A DNA stretch of 64,000 nt. It comes from Aphanizomenon flos-aquae FACHB-1287. Lineage in GTDB: Bacteria; Cyanobacteriota; Cyanobacteriia; Cyanobacteriales; Nostocaceae. The stretch covers positions 1 through 64,000 of the forward strand of contig NZ_JACJTO010000019.1 of the NCBI RefSeq assembly GCF_014698755.1. Reading direction: 5' to 3'. Shown one piece after another: positions 9,631 to 18,388 of the stretch. The position numbers and the translations under genes were made by a program. The notes beneath the pieces were generated by a model. It was not told where the DNA came from and searched no databases. It was given only the letters and a program-made list of their open reading frames with translations. Each line of letters opens with the position of its first letter. The stretch's first letter is position 1.

Positions 9631-9769
9631 AGGAACAATACACAATAATATATATTACTATTGTGGGGTGGGCTTCTAGCCCGCCCATTTTGTATTTAAG
9701 GAACAATACACAATAATATATATATTACTCTTGTGGGTTAGGCTTCTAGCCCGCCCATTTTGTATTTAA
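9631..9769 (+). repeat. Two tandem 68-bp units each carrying a GTGGG...CCCGCC hairpin
   Basis: Unit one begins at 9631 and unit two at 9699, both starting AGGAACAATACACAATAATA and ending CCCGCCCATTTTGTATTTAA. Each has the imperfect stem GGGTGGGC-ttcta-GCCCGCCC (weaker in the second). The hairpin belongs to the dispersed family also seen near 16811, 24917, 30276, 38930 and 46460. It lies between a flippase-like gene and larC, both read leftwards. Confidence 0.8.
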
Positions 9770-9783
9770 TTCTATATACCTTG

Positions 9784-11052
9784 TTAATTTTGATATTTTA
9801 AATACCAACTTTCTAAAGCCAAACGATGAATTTCCCGCCAAGGAATATTATTTTGTCGTGCTAAAACTGCACAATCTTCATATTCTGGCTGCACATTAGT
9901 AATTACCTTTTCTCTAGCTTTTCCTGTCCATGCCACTTTTACTGATATTGTCCCATAAATAGTTTCCACTTTTTGCATTTCTCTTTGTAAAATTGACCTT
10001 TGTTGAGTAGTACGACGAATCCCCAAAGTGCTAGTTTCTCCAAATAACACCGCCTCACAACTAGCTAATTTCTCGGAATGACAAATCACAGTTAATAAAA
10101 TTCCAGTCCGTGACTTTTTCATTCCTATGGTTTGAGTGAAAACATCCAATGCTCCAACAGCAAATAAAGCCTCAAATACATAACCGAATACTTGAGGATT
10201 TAAGTCATCTATTTGAGTTTCTAGAACAGTAATCGTTTCTAAATTTGGGGAATATTCCGTAAAATCGGAGTTATCAGTCTGTAAAGATTCACTTTCACCA
10301 AACCAAAGCCGTAGTATATTAGGAATGGGTAAATCTAGAGAACCCGCTCCTAATCCTACCTGTTTGATAGTCATTGGCGGTGGTGAACCAAAGTCCTGCA
10401 CTAGGGTAGTAGTAATCGCCGCCCCCGTTGGTGTTACCAATTCTCTGTCAATACCATTGCTATAAACTGGACAACCCCGCATTTCCCACAATTTTAACAC
10501 CGCTGGTACTGGTACTGCCATTCGTCCATGGGCTGCATGAACAGTACCACCCCCTGTAGGAAAGGCCGAACAGTATAGCAAAGGAAAGCCCTGCTGATTG
10601 CTGTCAATACCCAACCAATCCAAACCTAAGCAAGTACCAACAACATCCACAATCGCATCTACAGCACCTACTTCATGAAAATGAACTTTTTCCGGTGCAA
10701 TGCCATGAACAGCCCCCTCTGCCTCTGCCAAGCGTCGGAAAACAGCTAAACTCCAAGCTTCTACCTGCCCTGGTAATTTGCCATTGAGAATCATCTCCTC
10801 TATTTCCGGTAAATGGCGGATATGGTGGTGATCATGTTCATGGTGATGATCAAGCAAATCCACATGAACCTTAGTTGCTTGTTGAGTTTGACGGTGGACA
10901 AATTCCGCCCACAGTCGATATTCTTGCTCAATTCCTAAACTATGGAGTTTTTCTACCAAATACTCCACAGGCACACCTAGACTAACTAACGCCCCTAAAC
11001 ACATATCACCAGAAACCCCTGTTGGACATTGAAAATAAGCAATTTTATTCAT
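9784..11052 (-). CDS. larC: LarC nickel-pincer cofactor biosynthesis protein
   Basis: The 422-residue product matches LarC (formerly DUF111), which inserts nickel in the final step of making the nickel-pincer nucleotide used by lactate racemase-like enzymes. Clear features are the N-terminal YFQCPTGVSGDMCLGALVSLG, a histidine-rich metal-binding stretch DHHHEHDHHH near residue 70, FHEVGAVDAIVDVVG near 125 and the C-terminal LETQIDDLNPQ plus MKKSRTG segments. LarC1 and LarC2 are in one continuous frame here, unlike species that need a ribosomal frameshift. No larB, larE or larA lies nearby, so it may serve an unlinked enzyme. Confidence 0.88.
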   Translation of the reverse strand: MNKIAYFQCPTGVSGDMCLGALVSLGVPVEYLVEKLHSLGIEQEYRLWAEFVHRQTQQATKVHVDLLDHHHEHDHHHIRHLPEIEEMILNGKLPGQVEAWSLAVFRRLAEAEGAVHGIAPEKVHFHEVGAVDAIVDVVGTCLGLDWLGIDSNQQGFPLLYCSAFPTGGGTVHAAHGRMAVPVPAVLKLWEMRGCPVYSNGIDRELVTPTGAAITTTLVQDFGSPPPMTIKQVGLGAGSLDLPIPNILRLWFGESESLQTDNSDFTEYSPNLETITVLETQIDDLNPQVFGYVFEALFAVGALDVFTQTIGMKKSRTGILLTVICHSEKLASCEAVLFGETSTLGIRRTTQQRSILQREMQKVETIYGTISVKVAWTGKAREKVITNVQPEYEDCAVLARQNNIPWREIHRLALESWYLKYQN

Positions 11053-11092
11053 AAATTTATTTGTCGGTGGTCAGTTGTCAGTTGTAGAACGT

Positions 11093-11127
11093 GAATTACC
11101 AATTACCAATTACCAATTACCCATTAC
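11093..11127 (+). repeat. STRR heptamer array (AATTACC units)
   Basis: About four tandem AATTACC heptamers followed by ATTACCCATTAC lie in the leader of the following gene. Short tandemly repeated repetitive sequences of this sort are typical of Nostocales. Confidence 0.75.
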
Positions 11128-11137
11128 TAACCCTATT

Positions 11138-11797
11138 ATGTCCAAAATATTTACCATTCATCCTGATAATCCTCAAAGCCGCCGAATAGAGGAAATAAAG
11201 TTAGCGCTATTAGGTGGCGCTATCATGCTCTACCCTACTGATACAGTTTATGCAATTGGTTGTGATTTAAATGCCAAGTCGGCGGTGGAACGAGTGCGGC
11301 AAATCAAACAGTTAGCAAATGATAAACCACTGACATTTTTGTGTCCTTCACTTTCCAATGTAGCGACTTATGCCTTCGTAAGTGATCCAGCCTACAGGAT
11401 AATGAAGAGGTTAATACCAGGTCCCTACACATTTTTGCTTCCTGCTACCAAACTAGTACCACGACTGGTGCAAAGTCCCAAACGCAAAACTACAGGAATC
11501 CGAGTGCCAAATCATAAGGTTTGCTTGGCATTAATGCAAGCCTTAGGAAACCCAATTATTTCTACTTCGGCTCATGTCACAGCAAATGATGAAAATCAGG
11601 AAATAGCTGAGAACGGAAAACAAACAATTTTGTCACGGATAGATTTATATGACCATTTGGATAAATTGGTAGATATCATTATTGACACGGCTGAAGAACC
11701 TACATATCAAGTATCTACCATTTTAGATTTGACCAATGAAGAACCAGTTATTATTCGGAGAGGTTTAGGTTGGGAAGCCGCAGCTACTTGGGTTTAA
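11138..11797 (+). CDS. L-threonylcarbamoyladenylate synthase family protein (YrdC/Sua5/YciO)
   Basis: The 219-residue protein starting MSKIFTIHPDNPQSRR has the YrdC fold signatures: AIMLYPTDTVYAIGCDLNAK, the basic RQIKQLANDKPLTFLCPS loop, IPGPYTFLLPATK and GNPIISTSAHVT. Members make threonylcarbamoyl-AMP for the t6A modification of tRNAs (TsaC/Sua5) or belong to the related YciO branch. The spacing and the QLANDKPLTFLCPSLSN form look closer to YciO than to TsaC, so the t6A role is uncertain. A longer frame reaches 11075 but would translate the heptamer repeats, so I start at the ATG at 11138. It is divergent from larC. Confidence 0.8.
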   Translation: MSKIFTIHPDNPQSRRIEEIKLALLGGAIMLYPTDTVYAIGCDLNAKSAVERVRQIKQLANDKPLTFLCPSLSNVATYAFVSDPAYRIMKRLIPGPYTFLLPATKLVPRLVQSPKRKTTGIRVPNHKVCLALMQALGNPIISTSAHVTANDENQEIAENGKQTILSRIDLYDHLDKLVDIIIDTAEEPTYQVSTILDLTNEEPVIIRRGLGWEAAATWV

Positions 11798-12184
11798 CAA
11801 CAAAGCTTGACAAATGCAACCCCTTGTTTTGGACTCAGCAGCACCCATTGAGATTACCTGTCTCCAATTCTAAAATTGTCTCCCCAGTCCTAAAATTACG
11901 GCTACGCCACACGGGCTATCAGTCAATCCTGCCATGACTAAGCTTTCGGCGATTTGTCACCAGAGTGAATATCTATTATGCCATCTTTGATTTAGTTGCT
12001 AAAAACAAAGCGACAGATAAAACATAGCCCTTAACTTTGGAAATTTACCGCAGTGTTTACATATCAACCGTCTAGTTGGTGAAGTTTGAGGAATCAACCT
12101 CAAAGGATTTTTACAGACGAGAGTGATATTAAATACTGTATTTGCATTTGAGTTAAGGTGCAATACCAATTTTATAGAAAAGTC
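11798..12184 (+). other. Intergenic region upstream of the HetZ-family gene
   Basis: This 387-base stretch holds no open frame that I can support. I looked for a TCCGGA (DIF-type) box and found none. A small duplicated phrase (CTCCAATTCTAAAATTGTCTCC followed by CAGTCCTAAAATTAC) is visible at about 11862-11897. It presumably contains the promoter of the following gene. Confidence 0.4.
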
Positions 12185-13405
12185 ATGAAAGCTAACATCG
12201 CCAATCTGCCTAATTCTACATCTGCTCTTGATAGCTATATTTCTCTTGAAGAATTGTCTCTTCCCACCAGCAATACATTAGTACAACTTTTATCCCATGA
12301 GATGCAATCTCAAGTTAAAGTTGCCACTTCTGGTGTACAAGATGTTGTCGGGCGCATAGCCAAAGAAGTAGAACGGATATGTGATAAAAGCTCCCGTATT
12401 CAGAACTCAGGACAAATTCAGTCTTGGCAGATTACATTAGGAAGACATCGTTTACAAAAATGCCTACGTTACTATCAGCTTGGTTCTAAACAAGGACGAA
12501 TAGAATTACATAGCAGTTTAGGTGCAATTGTTTATCGTCATGTTGCTGTTAGTGGCTCAGATTTAGGGTTTGAGGCTCGTTACAATCTCATTGAGGATTT
12601 TTTACAAGCTTTTTATATCGAAGCTATTAAAGCTTTTCGTCGGGAAACTGAATTACCTGAAGATTACACCCCGCGAACGCAGCTACAAGTAGCCGAGTAT
12701 ATGGCGTTTACAGAACAGTATGCCAAACGTCGGATTAATTTACCCGGTGGCGCTAATCAACAGTTAATTGTTTTACGCGCTCAAGGTTTTGCCCGTCGTC
12801 AACCTCAAGAAACTACTGTAGATATTGAAATGGCTGTAGATTCTGCGAAAACTGAAGAAGCGGAATCTTATCAGCGGAATGTGGCTGTGCAGCAAATTCG
12901 CTCACAAATGATTGCTAAACCTGGTTTTGACCCTTCTGAGGAGTCGGAACGCAATCGGGTAATTACGGAATTAATGAAATATCTGGAGTCTCAAGGACAG
13001 TCTGATTGTATGGATTATCTGACTCTTAAACTTCAGGATCTCTCTGCACCGGAAATTGACCAAATTCTGGGTTTAACCAGTCGTCAACGCGATTATTTAC
13101 AACAAAGATTTAAATATCACGTTGAGAAGTTTGCTAAACAGCACCAATGGCAATTAGTTCACCAATGGTTAGGCGCTGGTTTAGAACATAAGCTAGGTTT
13201 ATCTTCTCAGCAATGGGATATTTTTTGGAATCAACTTACACCACAGCAACAACAAATTTTTGAGTTGAAAACTGCTTGTCAAAGTGATTTACTTATCTCT
13301 AAATCTGTTCAATGTACTCCTAAACAACTCCAAAAACGCTGGACTCAAATGTTAGAACTAGCATGGTCTATTCGTAATGGTCATGCTGAATCTAAGAGCA
13401 ATTAA
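12185..13405 (+). CDS. HetZ-family heterocyst differentiation protein
   Basis: The roughly 406-residue product (from ATG 12185; GTG at 12158 is an alternative) resembles HetZ and HetZ-related proteins of filamentous cyanobacteria, which act early in heterocyst commitment downstream of HetR. I recognise the family from the central blocks LGRHRLQKCLRYYQLGSKQGRIELHS (given here only in part), YNLIEDFLQAFYIEAIKAFRRE and QLQVAEYMAFTEQYAKRRINLPGG. The C-terminal half contains likely helix-turn-helix segments (LSAPEIDQILGLTSRQRDYL). In Anabaena 7120 hetZ is followed by patU genes; none is present here, so this could be a HetZ paralogue. It stands alone between a YrdC-family gene and a convergent Uma2 gene. 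Confidence 0.65.
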   Translation: MKANIANLPNSTSALDSYISLEELSLPTSNTLVQLLSHEMQSQVKVATSGVQDVVGRIAKEVERICDKSSRIQNSGQIQSWQITLGRHRLQKCLRYYQLGSKQGRIELHSSLGAIVYRHVAVSGSDLGFEARYNLIEDFLQAFYIEAIKAFRRETELPEDYTPRTQLQVAEYMAFTEQYAKRRINLPGGANQQLIVLRAQGFARRQPQETTVDIEMAVDSAKTEEAESYQRNVAVQQIRSQMIAKPGFDPSEESERNRVITELMKYLESQGQSDCMDYLTLKLQDLSAPEIDQILGLTSRQRDYLQQRFKYHVEKFAKQHQWQLVHQWLGAGLEHKLGLSSQQWDIFWNQLTPQQQQIFELKTACQSDLLISKSVQCTPKQLQKRWTQMLELAWSIRNGHAESKSN

Positions 13406-13416
13406 ATTTAATTCAG

Positions 13417-13492
13417 TAGGTTGGGTTGACGCAAGGAATCCGAACATTTTCATCACTTTGTTCGATTTTACTTTATTCTACCCAGCCTACAA
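13417..13492 (+). repeat. Inverted repeat between convergent genes
   Basis: AGTAGGTTGGGTTGACG and the inverse TACCCAGCCTAC at about 13481-13492 face each other across some 45 bases. The TAGGTTGGGTTGACGCAAGGAA phrase is a common dispersed element in cyanobacteria. It may act as a bidirectional transcription barrier between the HetZ-family gene and the Uma2 gene. Confidence 0.45.
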
Positions 13493-13944
13493 TTTTGTCT
13501 CTTAGATACTTTAATTCGGTTTTGATCAATTAACAGATATTCTTGAAAAGTGGGAATTGTCCTGTAAGCTGCAAATTTATCTTCTCTGTCGTAACCTTTG
13601 GTAGATTGAGATAAAACTTCAATAACTACCTGGGGATTTGTGATTGTATCTGTCCGATTATTGAAAAATTCTGGTTCATCTGCAATAATAATTACATCTG
13701 GATAAGTGTATATTAGTTTTTGAGGTATCCATAGACGCATATCACCCATGAAAACTTCGTAATTCTGATTTCTAAAGGCAAAATTCAGCCCAGAACTTAA
13801 ATTCAAAGAGATGCGGTTATGATTTATAGATAGACCAGCCATAGCAATGATTTGTCCGCCAATGTATTCGCTTTTGTAGTCAGCAGTTGCTTCTAATTCC
13901 AGATATTCCTCTGGAGTGTAATATTGCTTTGCTATTAATTGCAT
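13468..13944 (-). CDS. Uma2-family (DUF820) endonuclease, short C-terminus
   Basis: 158 residues, whereas the family is usually near 185-195. The PD-(D/E)xK-like core is visible: YTYPDVIIIADEPEF, the PQVVIEVLSQST strand with the acidic ligand, and DREDKFAAYR with the lysine. After EYLLIDQNRI the usual C-terminal strands are replaced by KVSKRQNCRLGRIK, so the gene probably lost its end through a frameshift or deletion. Uma2 proteins are very abundant in cyanobacteria and mostly uncharacterised; activity here is doubtful. The start ATG at 13944 gives the standard N-terminus (YTPEEYLELEA). Confidence 0.7.
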   Translation of the reverse strand: MQLIAKQYYTPEEYLELEATADYKSEYIGGQIIAMAGLSINHNRISLNLSSGLNFAFRNQNYEVFMGDMRLWIPQKLIYTYPDVIIIADEPEFFNNRTDTITNPQVVIEVLSQSTKGYDREDKFAAYRTIPTFQEYLLIDQNRIKVSKRQNCRLGRIK

Positions 13945-14181
13945 ATTTTTGATCAGAAAGCGATGTTTGTTAGTTTAACATATCAGTAATAATTATTGAT
14001 TAAGTTTTTATCTATTAAGTTTCTAATACTTTTCATCTGTTGCATCAGAGATTCAACCAAAATATGGTAAATTTTAATATGTCAATAATAGTCAAACTTG
14101 TAAATAATCAATAATAGTACAGCATTTACTATTTCTATTAGAATACAATTTACAAAGATAAAAGGATCATAATTAATAATC

Positions 14182-15387
14182 ATGAATAATTCACACAAAA
14201 CATTATTGAAGTCAATAAAAGATAAGTTTGATCATATATTAAACTCTTGCCAATTACCAATTCTAGGATATTTGTTAATTGGAATTATATTCGCTGTAGT
14301 AATCAGATTAATTTGTGTTCCTAATAAATCAGTAGATTATAAATATTTTTTAGATCCTTGGTATGATTTTATCGCATCTCATGGCGGATTTAGTGCCTTA
14401 AAATATGGTTTTGCCGATTATACACCATCCTATCTTTACTGGCTTTTAATTGCTTCTACCCTGCTTTCAGGATTACCGAAAATTTTGGCAATCAAGCTTT
14501 TTGCCATGACTGTTGACTTTATTTGTGCATTTTTAACTTATAAAATTGTCAAGCTTAAATATCCTATAGGTAGAATGGCAAATTGGGCATTTTTAGCCGT
14601 TATATTAAGTCCCACCGTAATTTATAATAGTTCTCTTTGGGGACAATGTGATGTTATTTATACTACTGGATTAATTGCCTGTATTTACTTTTTATCTATT
14701 CACAAACAAATTCCCGCATTAATAAGTTTTGGTGTAGCACTTTCGTTTAAATTACAAGCGATGTTTTTAGCACCTTTATTATTAATCTTATTGATTAAAA
14801 AAAGAATATCTTGGTTTTATTTACCAATAATTCCTTTAGTATATACAACAGCAATGTTACCCGCTTGGATTGCTGGTAGACCAATAAAGGAATTACTATT
14901 AGTATATTTTGAACAATCTCATAAATATAAAGAACTAGCTAAAGGTGTACCGAATCTCTATCAATGGATTCCTAACGATTATTATAATATTGTAGTACCA
15001 ATAGGTTTACTATTAACTGTAACTGCGATATTTTTGTTAGCATATCTTGTCTATAGAAGTAAATTAGAAATAACTCAAGATAGACTCATACATTTAGCGA
15101 CAATATCGGTATTTTTTATGCCGTATTTATTACCCAAAATGCACGAAAGATATTTTTATCCTACAGATATTTTATCTATTATCTTTGCTTTTTACTTTCC
15201 TGAATATCGTTGGGTAGCAATATCAGTACAAATGGCATCATTTTTTAGTTATTTGGGAACTCCTATATATATCCAGTTGTTTTCTATTCCTTTAGGTTTT
15301 ACACTTTGGTTTGTGGTGCGGAATTGTGACATGATTTACCCCAAATCAAAAACGGATTTTGCCTTAAACATTAATAATAAAAAATAA
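14182..15387 (+). CDS. GT87/DUF2029-like polytopic mannosyltransferase-type protein
   Basis: A 401-residue membrane protein with about ten hydrophobic segments. After the first membrane span it shows DYKYFLDPWYDFIASHGG, typical of GT-C enzymes whose catalytic aspartate lies in the first outer loop, and later SPTVIYNSSLWGQCDVIYT and LPKMHERYFYP, patterns shared by GT87/PIG-M-like lipid-sugar-dependent transferases. It would use a polyprenyl-phosphate sugar donor on the outer face of the membrane. It is followed six bases later by a DUF2079 gene, so the two are likely one operon. Acceptor unknown. Confidence 0.7.
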   Translation: MNNSHKTLLKSIKDKFDHILNSCQLPILGYLLIGIIFAVVIRLICVPNKSVDYKYFLDPWYDFIASHGGFSALKYGFADYTPSYLYWLLIASTLLSGLPKILAIKLFAMTVDFICAFLTYKIVKLKYPIGRMANWAFLAVILSPTVIYNSSLWGQCDVIYTTGLIACIYFLSIHKQIPALISFGVALSFKLQAMFLAPLLLILLIKKRISWFYLPIIPLVYTTAMLPAWIAGRPIKELLLVYFEQSHKYKELAKGVPNLYQWIPNDYYNIVVPIGLLLTVTAIFLLAYLVYRSKLEITQDRLIHLATISVFFMPYLLPKMHERYFYPTDILSIIFAFYFPEYRWVAISVQMASFFSYLGTPIYIQLFSIPLGFTLWFVVRNCDMIYPKSKTDFALNINNKK

Positions 15388-15393
15388 ACAACT

Positions 15394-16776
15394 GTGGAAA
15401 AATTACTAACCAAAAATAATATTATTAAAATTATCGGTATTAGTGCCTTAATTTTATTTATATCTAGTATTATCAGACATGAATTATTTAATTCATCTGG
15501 AGATTTAGCATTTTTTGATCAAACAGTTTACTTAGTTAGTCAGGGAAAACCGCCAATTTCCTCCGTACTTGGTTTTCACATTTTAGCTGATCATGCTGCT
15601 TGGATATTGTATCCTATAGCTTTACTATATAAAATTTATCCTCATGTCTATTGGTTGTTTGCAGTCCAGTCTATTGCTTTGTCTTTAGGTGCTTTTCCTA
15701 CATATTTACTGGCAATACAAGCGGGTTTGAAAGAAAATCAAGCAATAGCAATAGTAATTGTTTACTTACTATATCCAGTCCTATATAACAGCAACTTGTG
15801 TGATTTTCACCCAGATACAATAGCTGTTCCTGCAATTTTAACAGCAGTTTTAGCTGCGAGAAAAGGAAAATTAATTTGGTTTTGTATAAGTGTTCTGATA
15901 GTATTAGGATGTAAAGCGGTACTTTCCTTAACAGTAGTAGCTATGGGTGTTTGGTTACTATTTTTTGAAAAGCGGCGTTTGTATGGTGTAATTGCTATCA
16001 TTAGTGGTATAGCATGGTTTTTAATTGCTAACAAAATTATTATTCCTTTTTTCGGCAGCGAAGCAACATTGGTCAACCGACATTTTTACCGCTATAGCTA
16101 TTTAGGAAAGTCATTTTCTGAAACATTACAAATTGTCCTATCTCAACCGCAAATTGTTTTTGGTCACATTTTTACTCTGATAAATCTAGAATATTTATTT
16201 TTCTTATTAGCACCTATAATCTGGGGTTTAATACCCAAATATATGACATCATTGATAGGTGCAATTCCTTGTATAGCATTAAATATACTTGCTGATCATG
16301 CTTCACAGAAAAATGTAATTTTACATTATTCTTTACCAACAATTCCATTTTTAATCTTAGCATTAATTGCCAGTATAGCAGCCAATAAAGCATGGATAAA
16401 GCAAGGAAGAATAATTATTTTGTGGTCTTTATTTTGGTTTTTATTTTTAGGCAAATGGGGGTTTTTTATGTCAAAATATCTTAACTTTGTAGACAATTGG
16501 CAAGCTACAAGACAAGCAATATCTTTAATTAAAACTCAAGATAGTGTTCTAACTACAGATGTAATTACTCCCCATTTAACCCATAGACAAGAGATTAATT
16601 TTAAATATAGTATTAATGAATTAAATAAGTTTCATTATATACTGCTGAATACTCGTCATCCTGGTTGGGGAGGGACTAGGAAAGATTATCATAATTTGAG
16701 GAATGAACTAAAAAAGCGTTCTGATTTTAATTTACAATATCAACGCGATGATGTGTATCTCTTTGTGCAAGAATAA
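15394..16776 (+). CDS. DUF2079 membrane protein (GT-C-like)
   Basis: The 460-residue polytopic product begins at a GTG six bases after the preceding gene. The DUF2079 hallmark SGDLAFFDQTVYLVSQGKPP followed by LGFHILADHAAWILYP lies in the first outer loop, and NSNLCDFHPDTIAVPA is a second conserved block. DUF2079 proteins resemble GT-C glycosyltransferases in topology, with an acidic residue in the first loop, but their reaction is not established. Pairing with the GT87-like gene suggests a joint role in decorating an envelope glycan or glycolipid. Confidence 0.75.
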   Translation: MEKLLTKNNIIKIIGISALILFISSIIRHELFNSSGDLAFFDQTVYLVSQGKPPISSVLGFHILADHAAWILYPIALLYKIYPHVYWLFAVQSIALSLGAFPTYLLAIQAGLKENQAIAIVIVYLLYPVLYNSNLCDFHPDTIAVPAILTAVLAARKGKLIWFCISVLIVLGCKAVLSLTVVAMGVWLLFFEKRRLYGVIAIISGIAWFLIANKIIIPFFGSEATLVNRHFYRYSYLGKSFSETLQIVLSQPQIVFGHIFTLINLEYLFFLLAPIIWGLIPKYMTSLIGAIPCIALNILADHASQKNVILHYSLPTIPFLILALIASIAANKAWIKQGRIIILWSLFWFLFLGKWGFFMSKYLNFVDNWQATRQAISLIKTQDSVLTTDVITPHLTHRQEINFKYSINELNKFHYILLNTRHPGWGGTRKDYHNLRNELKKRSDFNLQYQRDDVYLFVQE

Positions 16777-16808
16777 ATAGAATTTCTGCATTATATATCT
16801 GTCTAATT

Positions 16809-16846
16809 CTTGTGGGGTGGGCATCCCTGCCCGCTCTAATATATAA
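16809..16846 (+). repeat. Dispersed hairpin repeat (CTTGTGGGGTGGGCATC type)
   Basis: The sequence CTTGTGGGGTGGGCATCCCTGCCCGC contains the stem GGGC(A)-tccc-TGCCC. It lies between convergent genes and could terminate both. It is one of several such units in the window. Confidence 0.6.
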
Positions 16847-16858
16847 ATTAGGTGCATT

Positions 16859-18385
16859 TTAGCTTAGTGGTGAAATCAATTTAAAACCTTCTGATTCCCC
16901 GATAATTTTACTCCCCCTTAAATTCATTTTCTGCAAGGTGTCATTATCCACCAACAAATAAAATTTATGAACAAACTTATCTTGTAAATCTGCAAGAGAT
17001 GTAGGAATAACTTTACAATCACTATAAAAGTCTAAACTAGGACGACTATCAGGAAAAGAAGTATAAATTTCTGTTCCTGGTGGAATATTATCCCTAATTA
17101 ATGCTGCAACTGGTAAAACGGGGAATTTTTCATTTAACTCCCATATCCATGATTGAGAACTCATTAACATTGCTAAAACTAAATACATTCCCGCAAATAA
17201 AACCGGGATAAATTGACGGTTATGCTGATTAATAAACCATGATGTGATTCCCATAGTCACTGCTAAAATAATGCTCATAACAATTAACAATGGCTGTTTA
17301 TCAACTAAACTAAAATAAATACAACCTGCTAAACCGATAATAACTAAAAATGCAAAAAATCCCGTCAAAAATCTAGTTTTAAACTTCTCTTCCTGCCAAA
17401 TATAACTTAAATTAGCCCCAATTGCTAAAGCTAAAAATGGGTATATGGGCATAATATACCAGGGTAATTTGGTACTCATTAAAGAAACTATGGCAAAATA
17501 AACAATTGTTCCAATGAGAGTTAAACAACCCCAAGCAGTATGACGATTTTTCCAACTTAAATATAAACCTCCTGGCCAAAATAACAACCAGGGAAAACCA
17601 TATTTTATCACTTCCAGTAAATAATACCAAATCGGACCGGTATTACCTTCTACAGCTTTTCCCAGTCTATCAAAAGCTTGGGACTGAAAATGCACTTCTA
17701 AGAAAATATTACCATAATGTTGCCATTGGGCAAAATACCAAGCAATAGCAGGGAAATTTCCTAAAAACATTCCTATCCATAGAAATGGATTTTTAAATAT
17801 AGCTAATTGTTTATTAGCAATGATAAATAAACCTGCTATTCCTGCTAAAACTACTACTAACATTCCCTTTGTCAGAGTAATTAAACCCAAACAAAATCCG
17901 ATACCAACAGCATATTTTCTATCATGACGCGCTTTAAGAACACAAAATAATAATAATAAGAAAAAGGAAATAGTCATTCCATCTAACATTGCTAGTCTAC
18001 CATGACGGACTACAGGCAATAATGTTAAATAAACCAAAGCCGAAAATAAAGCTGGTAAAGTTTCTGCAAAAATTAACCTTCCAATTAAGTAAAGTAAAGG
18101 AACTCCTAGCGCAGTTAAAAATGCTCCCGGAAATCTAGTAGTAAATTCTTGTATTCCTCCTCCATGATAGCAAATAGCAATTAACCACTGCATTAAAGGT
18201 GGTTTTAATAAAAAAGGATCTCCTTGAATAGTAGGATAAACCCAGTTACCAGTACGATAAATTTCTCTAGCAACTATAGCATAAGTACCTTCATCCCAAT
18301 CTCGTAAAGGTAAATTTCCCAGAAACATTAACCATAAAACCAAAGACGCTACCAATAACCCTAATAACCATTGTTTATTGTTCAT
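16859..18385 (-). CDS. ArnT-like family 39 glycosyltransferase
   Basis: 508 residues with about eleven hydrophobic segments. The first outer loop contains LPLRDWDEGTYAIVAREIYRTG, the Asp-Glu signature of GT39/ArnT-like enzymes that take a sugar from undecaprenyl phosphate, followed by DPFLLKPPLMQWLIA. The C-terminal soluble domain is modest. ArnT itself transfers aminoarabinose to lipid A; here the sugar and acceptor are unknown. The gene ends a leftward pair with the next gene, three bases apart. The nearby GT2 and SMR-type genes supply the expected donor-loading and flipping functions. Confidence 0.75.
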   Translation of the reverse strand: MNNKQWLLGLLVASLVLWLMFLGNLPLRDWDEGTYAIVAREIYRTGNWVYPTIQGDPFLLKPPLMQWLIAICYHGGGIQEFTTRFPGAFLTALGVPLLYLIGRLIFAETLPALFSALVYLTLLPVVRHGRLAMLDGMTISFFLLLLFCVLKARHDRKYAVGIGFCLGLITLTKGMLVVVLAGIAGLFIIANKQLAIFKNPFLWIGMFLGNFPAIAWYFAQWQHYGNIFLEVHFQSQAFDRLGKAVEGNTGPIWYYLLEVIKYGFPWLLFWPGGLYLSWKNRHTAWGCLTLIGTIVYFAIVSLMSTKLPWYIMPIYPFLALAIGANLSYIWQEEKFKTRFLTGFFAFLVIIGLAGCIYFSLVDKQPLLIVMSIILAVTMGITSWFINQHNRQFIPVLFAGMYLVLAMLMSSQSWIWELNEKFPVLPVAALIRDNIPPGTEIYTSFPDSRPSLDFYSDCKVIPTSLADLQDKFVHKFYLLVDNDTLQKMNLRGSKIIGESEGFKLISPLS

Positions 18386-18388
18386 ATT

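Noticed and set aside
11075-11137. N-terminal extension of the YrdC-family gene
   Set aside because: It would translate STRR heptamers; the ATG at 11138 gives the standard start.
11798-12184. DIF-type (TCCGGA) promoter for the HetZ-family gene
   Set aside because: No TCCGGA occurs in this stretch.
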